Assembly (NCBI RefSeq): GCF_000204055.1
Contig: NW_006768814.1
Span: 271,322 to 335,321 of the forward strand
Source of the DNA: Melampsora larici-populina 98AG31
Lineage: Eukaryota > Basidiomycota > Pucciniomycetes > Pucciniales > Melampsoraceae
Length of the DNA: 64,000 bases
Reading direction: 5' to 3'
The translations under genes and the position numbers were made by a program. Of this stretch, positions 45,977-56,764 are shown one piece after another. The notes beneath the pieces are model-generated. The model was not told the DNA's origin. It saw only the letters and a program-made list of their open reading frames with translations, and made no database searches. Each line of letters opens with the position of its first letter. Position 1 is the stretch's first letter.

Positions 45977-45982
45977 TATATA
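45977..45982 (+). promoter_or_regulatory. TATA-like box of the U2 snRNA gene
   Basis: TATATA lies about 25 bases upstream of the inferred U2 5' end, the spacing expected of a fungal Pol II promoter. Confidence 0.5.
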
Positions 45983-46004
45983 CAGAAAAGTGAAGCCAAT
46001 TGGT

Positions 46005-46195
46005 ATCCATTCTGGCCTTTTGGCTTAGATCAAGTGTAGTATCTGTTCTTATCAGTGTAATTACTGGTATTGGTTCATCGAACCAATCAATTAATTACTC
46101 TTATCTTTGAATGCCCTCGGCCGCTCCCTGGCTTGCCAGCGTGGTTGAGACGATGGCCTTGGGCTCACACTACCCCCTTGTGCTGTCAGGCAAAA
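46005..46195 (+). ncRNA. U2 spliceosomal snRNA
   Basis: From the inferred 5' end the sequence runs ATCCATTCTGGCCTTTTGGC, then TTAGATCAAGTGTAGTATC and TGTTCTTATCAGTGTAA. These are the U2 5' stem-loop, the U6-pairing region and the branch-point recognition element GUAGUA, almost identical to U2 across eukaryotes. A hairpin (TTGGTTCATCGAACCAA) follows as stem II, then a U-rich single-stranded part (ATTACTCTTATCTTTGA) where the Sm site should lie. The GC-rich remainder fits stems III and IV. The 3' end is approximate. U2 pairs with the intron branch site in the spliceosome. Confidence 0.93.
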
Positions 46196-46572
46196 CCTCC
46201 TTTTTGCCATCTGATACAATTTTTTTAGATCACAAACGAACTACATATTACGATGATCGATTAGACGATGGATGCGTTATATGTGATCAGGATATATCAA
46301 GATAGAAACTTGACCAGACATGAATCAAGCTTCGAAAGGGGTGGGGGTAGAGTTTATCTAATACTTCTCATAACATCACGGACGGTTCTGTTAGTCAACC
46401 CGCCATCTTTGAAAATAAGAAGTCCACTGATGGATGATAAACCTTCAACCAACTACACCATTCAACTGCTCTGTGTCTCCGTCTTACGTTAATCTCTTGG
46501 ACCAAATCCTCATTACAGGACACGGATAAACAATTACTGAACACTCCTTGGACATATACCTCACACTCCGCC

Positions 46573-48075
46573 ATGACTAGCTCGACCAAACCATCTGCTT
46601 TACGAATCAGATGTGTGACTTACAATTTGAATCGAGGGTCAGTCTGCAGAGATATAACGGATCTCTTTCACTCGCGCGACTGGCTGATTCCTATGTTTTA
46701 TACTTCCAGAAATGCCGACAGCGACTTCTTCAATTTGCTCTTCGATCAAGATCTTGTCGATCCGATCAATCTACCTGACCTCTACGTCTTCTCGTTTCAG
46801 TTTAGTGATATTCGTTCTTCACATCATTGGTGTCAAAATTGAATGATCTGACAAGCGCGGCTCTTGATTCACTTTCAACGAAACAGAGAATTAGCCGCGC
46901 TGCATTTGACCTTTTCATCATTCACTTCGTCAGCCATGCTTCAGCGACACAATGCCATCGTTCAGGCTTTCTCAAAGGGACTGAAGGCAATCAAATCTAC
47001 TGGGAAGACCGAGGATACGATCAACCTGCACTCGTTGCCCTATACTCTAGTGACTAGCGACACCTATGGCGGTCTGGGAATCCTGATATATGCCCGGAGT
47101 GATACCGTTTACCTCTCGATCAAGAGTGTCGAGGTTGCTAAAGCTAGTTGTGGATTTCTGAATTTAATGAACAACAAGGGCGCAATTGGGATTAGATTGT
47201 TGATCGAACAGCCTGAAGACTCTCGTGACTTTAAAGACCCCGAAATGAGAGGAGCAGAACTTATTACCTTTGTCACAGCTCACTTGGCGGCGCACGACTC
47301 TGGGCTACTCGCTCGGAATGAAAACTATCAAACGCTTTTAAACAGACTTTCATTTCCGTCTAATACTGGATCCGGAGACCCATCAACAATTTATGACTGT
47401 AATCATTTGTTCTTCATGGGTGACCTCAACTATCGCATTTCTTTGTCTGCCCTGGATGAGGTCGGTAAAGCCAAGATCAGTCGCTCGAAACTGCACCAAA
47501 TGCTTCAGGATGGCCCATACCGATCGATTGTCTCCGAGCATGATACGCTCTCTCACCAACATAATTCCAACAATGTCCTGTATGGCTTACGCGAAGGTCC
47601 GATCGATTTCAAGCCGACGTACAAATATGATCGAAAAAGTCCAGACCGCTTTGTTGACTTCAGCCAGCGCTTGCCAGGCTGGACAGATCGGATCTTTTTT
47701 ACGTCTTGGAATGATCCAATGCCATCAGACCAAGACTCTAGAAGCACAAAGATTAATCCTAGTTCAACTCAAGTTATTTCATATCATTCAGTCCAACACG
47801 CTCTCGGAAGCGATCACAAGCCAGTTATTGCCGTTTTTGATATTCCAGATTGGTTTCCAAATCCAGATGAAAGGCTTTTGAAGTTCAAAGCTCATCATCA
47901 AAGAATTGAGCCAGATCGATGGTGGCGAGAAAAACTCTGGGTGGGAGCAGCCTTGGATCTTATCTTGGGTATTGGCATGTTCATAGTACTGGTGATAGGA
48001 TTTGGTAGTATGAAATTAGGCTTGGCAAACATTGCAATGGCAATCAGTTGGAAATTTAGGAAGATGTTACGATGA
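46573..48075 (+). CDS. Inositol polyphosphate 5-phosphatase, tail-anchored (INP54-like)
   Basis: Two exons, 46573-46799 and 46887-48075 (471 residues). The intron donor GTTTAG and acceptor AACAG rebuild the family motif SFQEL across the junction. Enzymes of this family remove the 5-phosphate of PtdIns(4,5)P2 and related inositides. Motifs in order: RCVTYNLNRG, SFQEL, NKGAIGIRLL, FVTAHLAAH, FFMGDLNYRIS, GPIDFKPTYKYD, LPGWTDRIFF and GSDHKPV, so the catalytic Asn, Asp and His residues are present. After the domain, a hydrophobic segment (LILGIGMFIVLVIGFG) about 35 residues from the end and a basic tail predict a tail anchor, as in yeast ER-localised Inp54. The stretch 46196-46572 before it holds no other gene. 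Confidence 0.92.
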
Positions 48076-49306
48076 ATTTATGATATACACTAGGCCTCTA
48101 TGTTTTTTTATTTCTTTAATAACGACCTGTAGAACACGTAACATTAATGCTCTGATGCTGTAAGATTTTGTCAATTATCTCGACAACACGCCCGCGATTG
48201 TTTCTCGTATTGGTGGTCTAAGTCGATCTTTGATCTTGTTCGAGCTTGCATCAGAAAGTGGTGACTAACTTGGTAGTCCAAACCTTTTGTCCCCTGCCCT
48301 GCTCTCAAAAAAACTACATCGTGGTCAACCTCTTCTTGAAAACCAATGGCTACCTTTGAGTCTGATAGGTTGGCTCAACTTGACTCATTGCGAGACACAT
48401 GTTGTATGCAATCGCAAGAATACAACAGCATAAAGACTTGATGTCCTCTTTTAAAGCTTATCCATGAATGGGTGAAGGCGTATGTCATGGACCAGCCTTC
48501 CCTTCATGTTTGGTAAACAAGGATAAGAGCCACAGCCCAGTGACAGAAGATTGAACGCATCCGTCGTAGGAGCAGTCATTCTTGTTATTGAAAAATAAGC
48601 TTGTATGATCAAGCATGAGACTGATCTACGAGGTAAGAGATGAGGTTAGAAGTCAAGATGTGTAGATAGTTCACAGATGGGTAAACAGCAACCTAAATCT
48701 TTGAATCTCAAAACCAAAGGTAAACAGACAAGTCTTGATGTTTACCGGAGTATCAAGTGGAAAGCTTACATATGTGTGGCATCATTTTAACAGTCACCCA
48801 ATCTGCTTTCAGCTTCCCACCCAAACTGTAATTCAAAATAGAAGAAACGAACAGCTCGGACCTTACATATCTGTTTGCATCAGTGTTTCGTTTTGAACTT
48901 ACATTGCTTTCATTTGTGAAGAGAAACATGGATAAGTCTAGCCAGGTCTGCGAACGACTGGGGCCTTGGAAGAAAACCTGAACTTGTGAATCAAATATTG
49001 TTTGGACATGCTCATATCATATGCATTGACCCCATTATCTTCGGCGAGATTTCAAATTGATGGAACGGTGTACGAGGGAGCACAAATTTGCACATGCAAT
49101 AACTAATATATCAACTAAAAAATATAACTAACAATCACACACAACTTTATATTGAAAAAAAGAAAGCTAAATGGATAGTGCATTTGCAGGTTGAACTGCT
49201 TTTTATGTCTCCATGTCTATAATCTTCATCATACCAAACAAAACAAAGAAGGATACCTAAGGAGTCCGAGAGACAATAAAAAAACACAAGTGATTTCGGC
49301 ACATTC
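48076..49306. other. Convergent intergenic stretch
   Basis: The 3' flanks of the 5-phosphatase and SAM synthetase genes. No gene, RNA or repeat recognised in 1.2 kb. Confidence 0.5.
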
Positions 49307-50889
49307 CTAGAATTTGAGCTGTTTAGGTTTCTCCCATGGGTAGTTGGGGTTACCAAAGTGACCATAAGAGGCTGTCTGGGCATAGATTGGACGCTGGAGA
49401 TCCAATTCCTTGACTAAAATCGTATAGCATCATTAGCGAAATGGGAATCAGGTAGATGACAATCAACTACACTCACCAACTACACCAGGTCTCAAATCCC
49501 AATTGTTCTTAATCACATCGACAAGTTCGGCATCCGTCTTACCTTTAGCCGTCCCATAAGAGTCAACAAAGATACTAAGGGGTTCTGCAACACCAATAGC
49601 GTATGACAGCTGAACCAGAATCCGTCGAGCAAGGCCAGCAGCAATCAAAGATTTCGCAATCCAACGAGCCGCGTAAGCACCCGATCGGTCAACTTTGGAC
49701 CAATCTTTCCCTGAGAAGGCACCACCACCATGGGCACCCCAACCACCGTAGGCTAAACCAACAAACATGGTAAGCAATAAATCACAATAAAGAAGAATGG
49801 TTGGGTAGAGCATACAGTCAACAATGATCTTTCGACCAGTAAGCCCAGCATCTCCCTGAGGACCACCGATCACGAAGCGGCCAGAGGGCTGGATGTGATA
49901 GATTGTTCGATCGTCCAAAAGCCTTGATGGGATGACTTGCTTGATGATCTTTTCCATAATTTCTGACCTTAGATCTTCTGTAGAGATTTCCTCCGCGTGT
50001 TGAGTCGAGACCACAATAGTATCGACCCGGATCGGAGTGACAGCCCCACTACCTTCCTCCTTCTTGTATTCGATAGTGACTTGAGTCTTAGAATCAGCCC
50101 TAAGCCAGTTCAAACCACCCTCCCGACGACGCTCATCGGCCATCTTCTTATTAAGTTGATGGGCTAAGACGAGAGTCAATGGCATGAGCTCTTCGGTCTC
50201 ATCAGTAGCGTAACCAAACATAATTCCTTGATCTCCAGCTCCGTGGTTTTCCAAATCACCGTGATCTAAACCTTGAGCGATATCCGGAGATTGTTGTTCA
50301 ATAGCAACCAAGACATTGCAAGTCTTGTAGTCAAATCCCTTGTCTGAATGATCGTATCCGATTCTCTTGATGGTATCCCGGATAATTTTTTGATAGTCAA
50401 GAGGTGCACGGGTTGTGATCTCACCAAAGACCATGATCTAAGAAGACATTCAAAAGAATCCAATCAGCGCAAAGTTTGATTAAACCCGGGTCAGACCAAA
50501 TTTGAAGGGATTAAACCGTACCATTCCTGTCTTACTGGCCGATTCACAAGCCACTTTTGACCAAGGGTCCTCTTTCAAGCAAGCATCCAAGATGGCATCG
50601 GAGACCTAGTTGTTTCAAATATGCCGCTATCAGACGATCAGCCCTTGTTGGAGGAAGTCTCGTTTGTTTTGAAAAGAGGCAGACCTGATCACAAATCTTA
50701 TCCGGATGACCTTCTCCGACCTGTGACCCGACGAATACCAGAAGGAAACGTTAACATTATGAGATCGGGGGTTTTTGGTTACAAATCAAGGTGATGTTAA
50801 TGTATCTCACTGACCGATTCAGAGGTAAAGAGGAAATGACCAGCTGGAAGAACCGACTTGGAAGCAAGAGTTGAAGCAGCTGCTACCAT
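49307..50889 (-). CDS. SAM2: S-adenosylmethionine synthetase
   Basis: Six minus-strand exons: 50889-50815, 50720-50685, 50605-50522, 50437-49816, 49752-49477 and 49413-49307 (399 residues; all junctions GT-AG and in phase). The enzyme makes S-adenosylmethionine from methionine and ATP in the cytosol and supplies all methylation reactions. Signatures: [17 protein letters not shown] (built across two introns; ATP site), [53 protein letters not shown] (P-loop-like) and the terminal [12 protein letters not shown]. The exon 4-5 intron is 63 nt without a stop, so it would read through; the missing family sequence there shows it is an intron. The symbol follows the yeast name. Confidence 0.95.
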
Positions 50890-52621
50890 CTTGTCAATAA
50901 TCAAATAATTTGAGGGTATTGAAGATGAATTAGGGTAAACAGAGAGATAAGGATAGATTCGATAGGTAGGTTGTAGAAGGAAAGATATGGATGGTGTTTA
51001 TATGATCGAGAGATAAACCTTTTTGAAGTACGTCACTGTTTGATGGATGTGGCTTCAATTTTTTTTTTTGATTTCGAATCCTTTTTCAATGTAAAGCTTG
51101 GGCCTTAAGTTACGCCTTAAGTATATACTTAACCAATTACAAGTGGGGAAAAAGCTGGAAAATGCAAACTAAAAAAATTATCACCAAAGCATCGCTTCAC
51201 GTTTACTTCAAATACCCCGCTCCTTGGCCGGGACAAAACAGGACGAAACTCATCAAAGAACACCACACAATGCACATACAACCAGGAGCATGCGTGATTT
51301 GATTTGTATGCCGATGTTCGGCACAGTACTCTTGATTCTTTCATGAAACCTATCACGATTCTTTGTACGCGCCTTATACGGCGTTTGAGAAATTGATTCA
51401 ACATATGGAAAAATCTCATTACAAAATGAAAATTAATACTATGTACAAAGCATATCAATGTCATGCTTGGTGAACACGAAACCCTTCAACCATCCAAATA
51501 ATACCAAAGTTCTTTCTGTTCTTTACTAAAGATAAGAAAACTAGAGGAGATGTGCAGGATTTTGTGTTTGTAGTAAGATACAGGCTGCGTCGAAATGTCT
51601 TGCGATGACTCAAAAGATCGGTAAAATGACGCCATCTTTTGAAGTTTCACAGGAATCTTGATCAGGTTATTGCTGATCATGATAAAGCCGTTCCAATCAT
51701 TTAGTTTTCCAAAAGTCCTCTCCCGTGCATAACAGAGAGAGGATCCTGCCATGAAGATCATGTGCACTTGTTCATCTGTAGATCTTTTGCATTGTGCGTG
51801 CTGAATTCCCTATGATCAGCGTTTGGCGTTCATGGCTGGTGGTGAGGACATGCCTTTCTGATCGGTTAGAAAGAGTCGACATAGCCAGGCCGCGGCCGAC
51901 GCGCACATCAGGCGCGTTCAAGTTAGACAAAATTGGCCAAATACCGGCGTCTGCGCCGATGCACGTTTTACGATTTTTGGATCAACCATTCTTGGAACGG
52001 CTGTAGTTTTAAATAGATGCCAGGTATCAGCGGTGTTTATCTACTTTGAACAAGAAGGCCAAATTACCATCCAAACACACACTGCCACTCTTCAAGAGGG
52101 CTGTGACTGCAGTTGTCAATCTTACATACTACAGTTGGTAAAGTTGAAGCTCAACCACACTCCCTCAGCAAAAACAAAATTCGGACTGGCTGAGGGACTT
52201 ACACCACAAAGCCACTTTTGAGCGGAAGGACGTCGGGATCGTCCGAGATTTCGTGCTCCCATGCGAACTCCCATTTGGGCTGTCCCCAGGATGTCAGTGT
52301 GCGCAGACATCCGCCGCACACTCTCAGGATGCCTGTCTGGGCATACATTCTCGGACTCTTAAATGCAGCCCCATCTGGGATCCCCGCATAGGTCCCTGCT
52401 GTGCGCTGACCACAGGACCCTGTGTGGATGCCTGTCTGCTTCCCTCGCATCCTGGTGCCTAGCAGGTACCGTCAGGATTGCTCATGGTAGCTCTTGAGCT
52501 CGGAGCCGGGCAGACATCTACTGCAGCAGTGCCATTCAAGGTCCGATGGGACGTCTCACGGTTGTTTGGTGGCTTTTTTAGGGTGATACCACAACAACAC
52601 TAAATCATCCACCATCCCGAA
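50890..52621. other. Intergenic, with a GC-rich patch at 52200-52550
   Basis: No supported gene. Frames at 51129-51767 on the minus strand have no recognisable domain. The patch at 52200-52550 is much richer in G+C than its flanks and keeps open frames on both strands, so it may be part of a mobile element. Short CCCTCAGC/GCTGAGGG repeats at about 52160 and 52193 bound an AT-rich spacer. Confidence 0.4.
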
Positions 52622-54910
52622 ATGGATCCTGACAAATGTTAGTGCCCTCAGTCATCCACACAAGAATTCAATTATCAAATTGTGATTTTTAGATTTTGAA
52701 AAAGTACTTGCTGGACAATCATTTCAGTATAGATGTTTGCTGTGTAAAGGCAAATCAATGAAAGATACCACTCATCATAAAACCCTAGCAAATCACCGAG
52801 CCAGGGTTCTTGCAAAACAGAGACAGGAGCAACACGATGCCAACCTAGCCGCTTATAATCCTCTTGGATCATTTCTTGAATTAGGAGAAGGTCATGATAA
52901 TAAATCACCAATTACATCAGACTTTGGTGATGTTCAGGGAAACATCATCATTGAAGAACACGATGAAGAGTTTGCTCTTCCAAATGGAGTCAGTTTTTCA
53001 GAAGCTCTGATGAGACTTATGACAAGCAGCACGAGCGATTCAGATGATCAATCAGAGCAATCAGTTCAGAGTGAATCACCAATCGATCTAGTGGACCTGG
53101 ATTTGGACCTTCTTCTGCGCAATTGACCTCATGAGCAATTTGACACAAGGAGTGATGATAGTCATTCTAAGTCCACACCATCAATAAACCACGGAACCGA
53201 TGACAAAGAAAGCAAGCAAGATGGGGCTCAGCACCGCCAACATATTTACCTCGGATTACAAAATCCGAGGTATTCTTGGATGCAAAACCTCGGACAGAAG
53301 CTTCCCGAGGTTTTGATCCGAGGTAATTCTCAGGGCAAAAAAATACCTCGGGCAAAAACCTCGGACAAGGTCTGTCCGAGGATTTGCCTCCGATGATGCC
53401 TCGGATTTCTCAACCCAAGGCATCTATGCTGGCAGTGCAGCCTACAACAGCCTTTGATCCGGACTGGTATCCATTCAAGAAAGAGGTGCTCTATGTTTTA
53501 TGCTCTTCTCAATATCAATACCATGGCTGAAATCAATCAAATCCTATAGCAAATAATTGCATTACTTATATTAGGTTCTGGAAGACACCTACTCTCAGAA
53601 AGACAATACGAGAGGATTCGCCGCTTAATTTGTTACTTCAACATTATGCTTCCGGCATACAAGACGTTAGGGCGCTTACGATCATCTATGTGTAAACGAC
53701 TAGGTCTCAATGTTGTAAAATGGGATAGTCCCCTCAACAACCCTTGCTATGGCTTGAGCATCAAGGAGATTGTGGCTCAGGTACATCTTTCTTACCTTTA
53801 ATCAATATATGAGGGGCATGTCTAACTGTTGGTCAGTTGATTTTAGGAGCTCTCAAATCCTGTGGCTGCCAAACACCTTGTTTTTGTACCTGAATTGGAC
53901 ACAAATGCAATTACCAATAGATTCTCACAATGTAAAAAATGGTGCGAGGGGTTTTGACATTCTCAAAGAGTTCAGATGGTCACATCAGCTCACGCTGGCC
54001 ACTTCTTTTTGTACGAGCCTGTTTGTGCTCACTCCAAACAATGGATGGTCCCAATTCATTTCTTTCAAACGTCTGGATCATACTACGCCAAATGTGTAAA
54101 AGCTTCAAGGATTCCAGGGGCTACAAATACTTCAAATATGAAGTTTATTGTAGAATCCGACCAGCCATTTGATTCTCCCAATATGATAACTGTTCAAATT
54201 GACTCTCTTAAATCGAATTTCATAGAAACAAAGGACGAAAATGGCATCCACATCCAGCATCAGTGTAGTAATGTGATGTATTGTAATTATCTCATTTATT
54301 TATATTGTTTTTGTGTCTGACCAGTTTGTATATCCTTTTGATTGTAGAACGCAATGAGCTTTCATATGTGGAAATTCCTCTCCCGAATCCTTGGCGCATT
54401 AAGGCCAATGGAAAAGTAATCCGACATGTACCTATCACACTTTATTCAGATGACACTTCAGGGAACATGTCAAAAAAGTGGAATAAACATATGAGTTATT
54501 ACTTTACACTGTCTGGTTTGCCACCTGGAATGGCCAATCAGATTTTCAATGTTCATTTTCTAGCTACATCAAATAAAGCAAGCACACTTGAGCTGGGTGA
54601 TAGTGTTATTGATGAATTGAAGTAAGTTTCTCCACCTGGCTTGATAAAGAAAATACAAAATAGAACAATTTATGATGTCTCTATATCCAGTACCCTTGGA
54701 TTGGATGGCTTTACAACTCACGACATATCTTTAAAGGAAGATGTCCTTGTGATGGTTGTCCCGCTTTGTCATCTAGGTGATTCTCCAATGCATGCGGAGA
54801 TCACCAACACAACAAACCCATCAATTACTCTCAATCCATGTCGGATATGTACTCTGAGTGTAGACACACTCAAATCCAAACAGGACATGTCAACAAGCTT
54901 AGGTTTATAA
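52622..54910 (+). pseudogene. CACTA (Tnp2-type) transposase, decayed and truncated
   Basis: Plus-strand pieces match in order the Tnp2/Transposase_21 proteins common in basidiomycetes: a Cys-containing CLLCKGKSMKDTTHHKT start, an acidic linker, VLCSSQYQYHG, HLLSERQYERIRRLI, GLSIKEIVAQ, an ELSNPVAAKHLVFVPELDT stretch split by an intron (about 53780-53850), ITLYSDDTSGNMSKKWNKH, YYFTLSGLPPGMANQ and DSPMHAEITNTTNP. Family members usually continue for several hundred residues beyond this point; here a stop follows at 54908. Several junctions need frame changes, so I call it a pseudogene. It could have supplied transposase for CACTA MITEs such as those at 37362 and 59138. Confidence 0.75.
53248..53407. 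repeat. Cluster of CCTCGGA/TCCGAGG inverted motifs
   Basis: About ten copies of a 7-bp motif, or its reverse complement, occur in 160 bp, several as close hairpins such as CCTCGGATTACAAAATCCGAGG. The block sits between two coding pieces of the Tnp2 gene and is not part of the family's protein. It may be a small foldback insertion or a transposase-binding array. Confidence 0.65.
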
Positions 54911-55538
54911 CCGTAAGTTGTTACAAATATTTATGGATTGACAAATCCAGTTCACGAATATGAATCAAAGAACTATAGCCTTTACGATCAAGCAAGATAA
55001 ATGTGTGGACAACACTAACCAAACTGGTTTAAATTAATTTCCACTCATTACTCACGATATCTCAGTTAGGGAAAGATTGGAAAACTTTTAGTTTTCATGT
55101 TTCTCTTTTTTTATTACGTGTATAATTTCATATTGTATTTACTTTTAATACTAGAGAATAGTAGAACATAAATTCCAGGTATGTCCTAGGCAAACCAGGA
55201 GAATTCATATTCGAAGACTCCTCGGTTTCTTGGGGGGGGCCCTCCGCCCCGGCTGGGGGCCGAGGGAGGTAGGACCACCTGGACAGTAGAAGGGAGAGTG
55301 CTCCCCCGCGACTCGGGACACAGTCCTGAGCCTGCGATCGCCCATCTACTGTGGCCAGCGTCGTAAAGGAACCCCCCAAGCGGGCAATTGACTCATGCTT
55401 TGAGTTCAGAAGTCGGGACGGAACGCTTAGTCTTCCAAACTGTTTGTGGATGAATCGCTATATCACGTGCAGTTGTGTAGCGCTCACTTGTGCATTTACA
55501 CATGTTAAATCTCCGGCGTTCGACATGAATTCAGCTCA
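54911..55538. other. Intergenic; 3' flank of the YR retroelement
   Basis: AT-rich to about 55190, then an abrupt GC-rich block (55200-55400) with a G9 run and the palindromic-looking CCTCCGCCCC...GGGGCCGAGG. The change probably marks the 3' terminal region of the YR retroelement whose last gene ends at 55539. No terminal repeat could be paired by eye. Confidence 0.45.
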
Positions 55539-56582
55539 TCATAGATTTGTATACTGTATATTCTCCAACAACCTAAGCGTACTCAACAATTCAGCATCGC
55601 TATACTCTCTAATATAAAGTTTATACGCCTTGGACTTCCAACGTCCCACGGCTACTATTTCTTCCAAAGGATGGTTAAGGTTCCATCTTAATGAAGCACC
55701 ACCGACCCGGAAGGAGTGACCGGTGAGTTGAGTTCCACTGTATCTTTCCCACACCCCGGCGAAGATCTTTTGGCATCTCGCCTTTGTTAGAGTTTTACGT
55801 TGATTGCCGCACGGGTAAGAAAACAACGGCTCGTCTTCGGTCGTCTTCATTCGCGAGATCAGTCTTCTGACAGCTTCAACCGGGTCTAGTAAAGAGTGTT
55901 GATTTTGACAATGAATCTCTTGCAGTTCTCCAACTACCGCTGTTTTTGCAGCCCTGATCCGTATCTTCAAGAACTTGTTATTTGGATCCCAAATCACGTC
56001 CTTAACTCTAACTTGGTCGACGTTACTCGAAGCTTTCACCAACTCCCCGAGCCTGGCCATCCCCCAGAAGGCAACCAGGGCGACTGTGTAAGCCACTTGG
56101 CTCTCCAGATTGTCGTTCGCAAGATTCTCCAAGAGGCCGAACAGATGTTTTATTAACACGGGGTGCTTTGTTGGTTTGGGTTCCTCCCTGAGCTCCAACT
56201 TTTTGGCTGCTTTCAAAATCGCTTCGACGGTTGGAGTGGACGAGTGTGGATATTCGTACTTGTGAAACAGGTGCCAGGCTTTTATGCCCAAGATATACGT
56301 CCTAATTGTATTTGACTTGATGGGTGGTGATAGTGGGTCACGAGTAAGTTGTTCGACCTTCGGTCCTGCCCAGACTACAAAGTGTGAGAGAACGGCGGGG
56401 TCGATGGGTAGCAACTGACTCCGTGGAATATTGTTTTCGGTAGCGAACAGTATCAATTTCGAGACGCCGGCATTGTAGTGTTTGAGCGTTGCGTCTGACC
56501 AGGTCCCACCCTTGAGCATGTAAGACTGGATGGGGTCAATGGTCGAACGGTCGATACCATCTGCTCCTTTTAAGAATTCCAT
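55539..56582 (-). CDS. Tyrosine recombinase of the YR retroelement
   Basis: A 347-residue intact frame. An N-terminal SAM-like, core-binding helical half (YMLKGGTWSDATLKHYNAG) leads to a catalytic half with the first Arg in MARLGELVKA, a Lys-containing beta region (RIRAAKTAVVGE), the H-x-x-R box in TGHSFRVGGASLRW and the nucleophile Tyr in GRWKSKAYKLYIREY. Trp replaces the second His, as is common in this family. In DIRS-type elements the enzyme integrates a circular DNA intermediate without making target duplications. No stop or frameshift is seen, so it could be active. Confidence 0.9.
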   Translation of the reverse strand: MEFLKGADGIDRSTIDPIQSYMLKGGTWSDATLKHYNAGVSKLILFATENNIPRSQLLPIDPAVLSHFVVWAGPKVEQLTRDPLSPPIKSNTIRTYILGIKAWHLFHKYEYPHSSTPTVEAILKAAKKLELREEPKPTKHPVLIKHLFGLLENLANDNLESQVAYTVALVAFWGMARLGELVKASSNVDQVRVKDVIWDPNNKFLKIRIRAAKTAVVGELQEIHCQNQHSLLDPVEAVRRLISRMKTTEDEPLFSYPCGNQRKTLTKARCQKIFAGVWERYSGTQLTGHSFRVGGASLRWNLNHPLEEIVAVGRWKSKAYKLYIREYSDAELLSTLRLLENIQYTNL

Positions 56583-56764
56583 ATGAGTGACCCGTAAACC
56601 GAAGTGGTGGGATTCAGGCTTCGATATAACTGACTGGTGGTGATGATCAATTCACAGTCGTAGTGTTCTCTTTTCTTACTCATGGGGGGCAACGGGTCGG
56701 CAAATTTACATCATCCGACGCGGATGGGAGGCAAAGTACGGGGTTGAAACGTTTTATAGATGCA

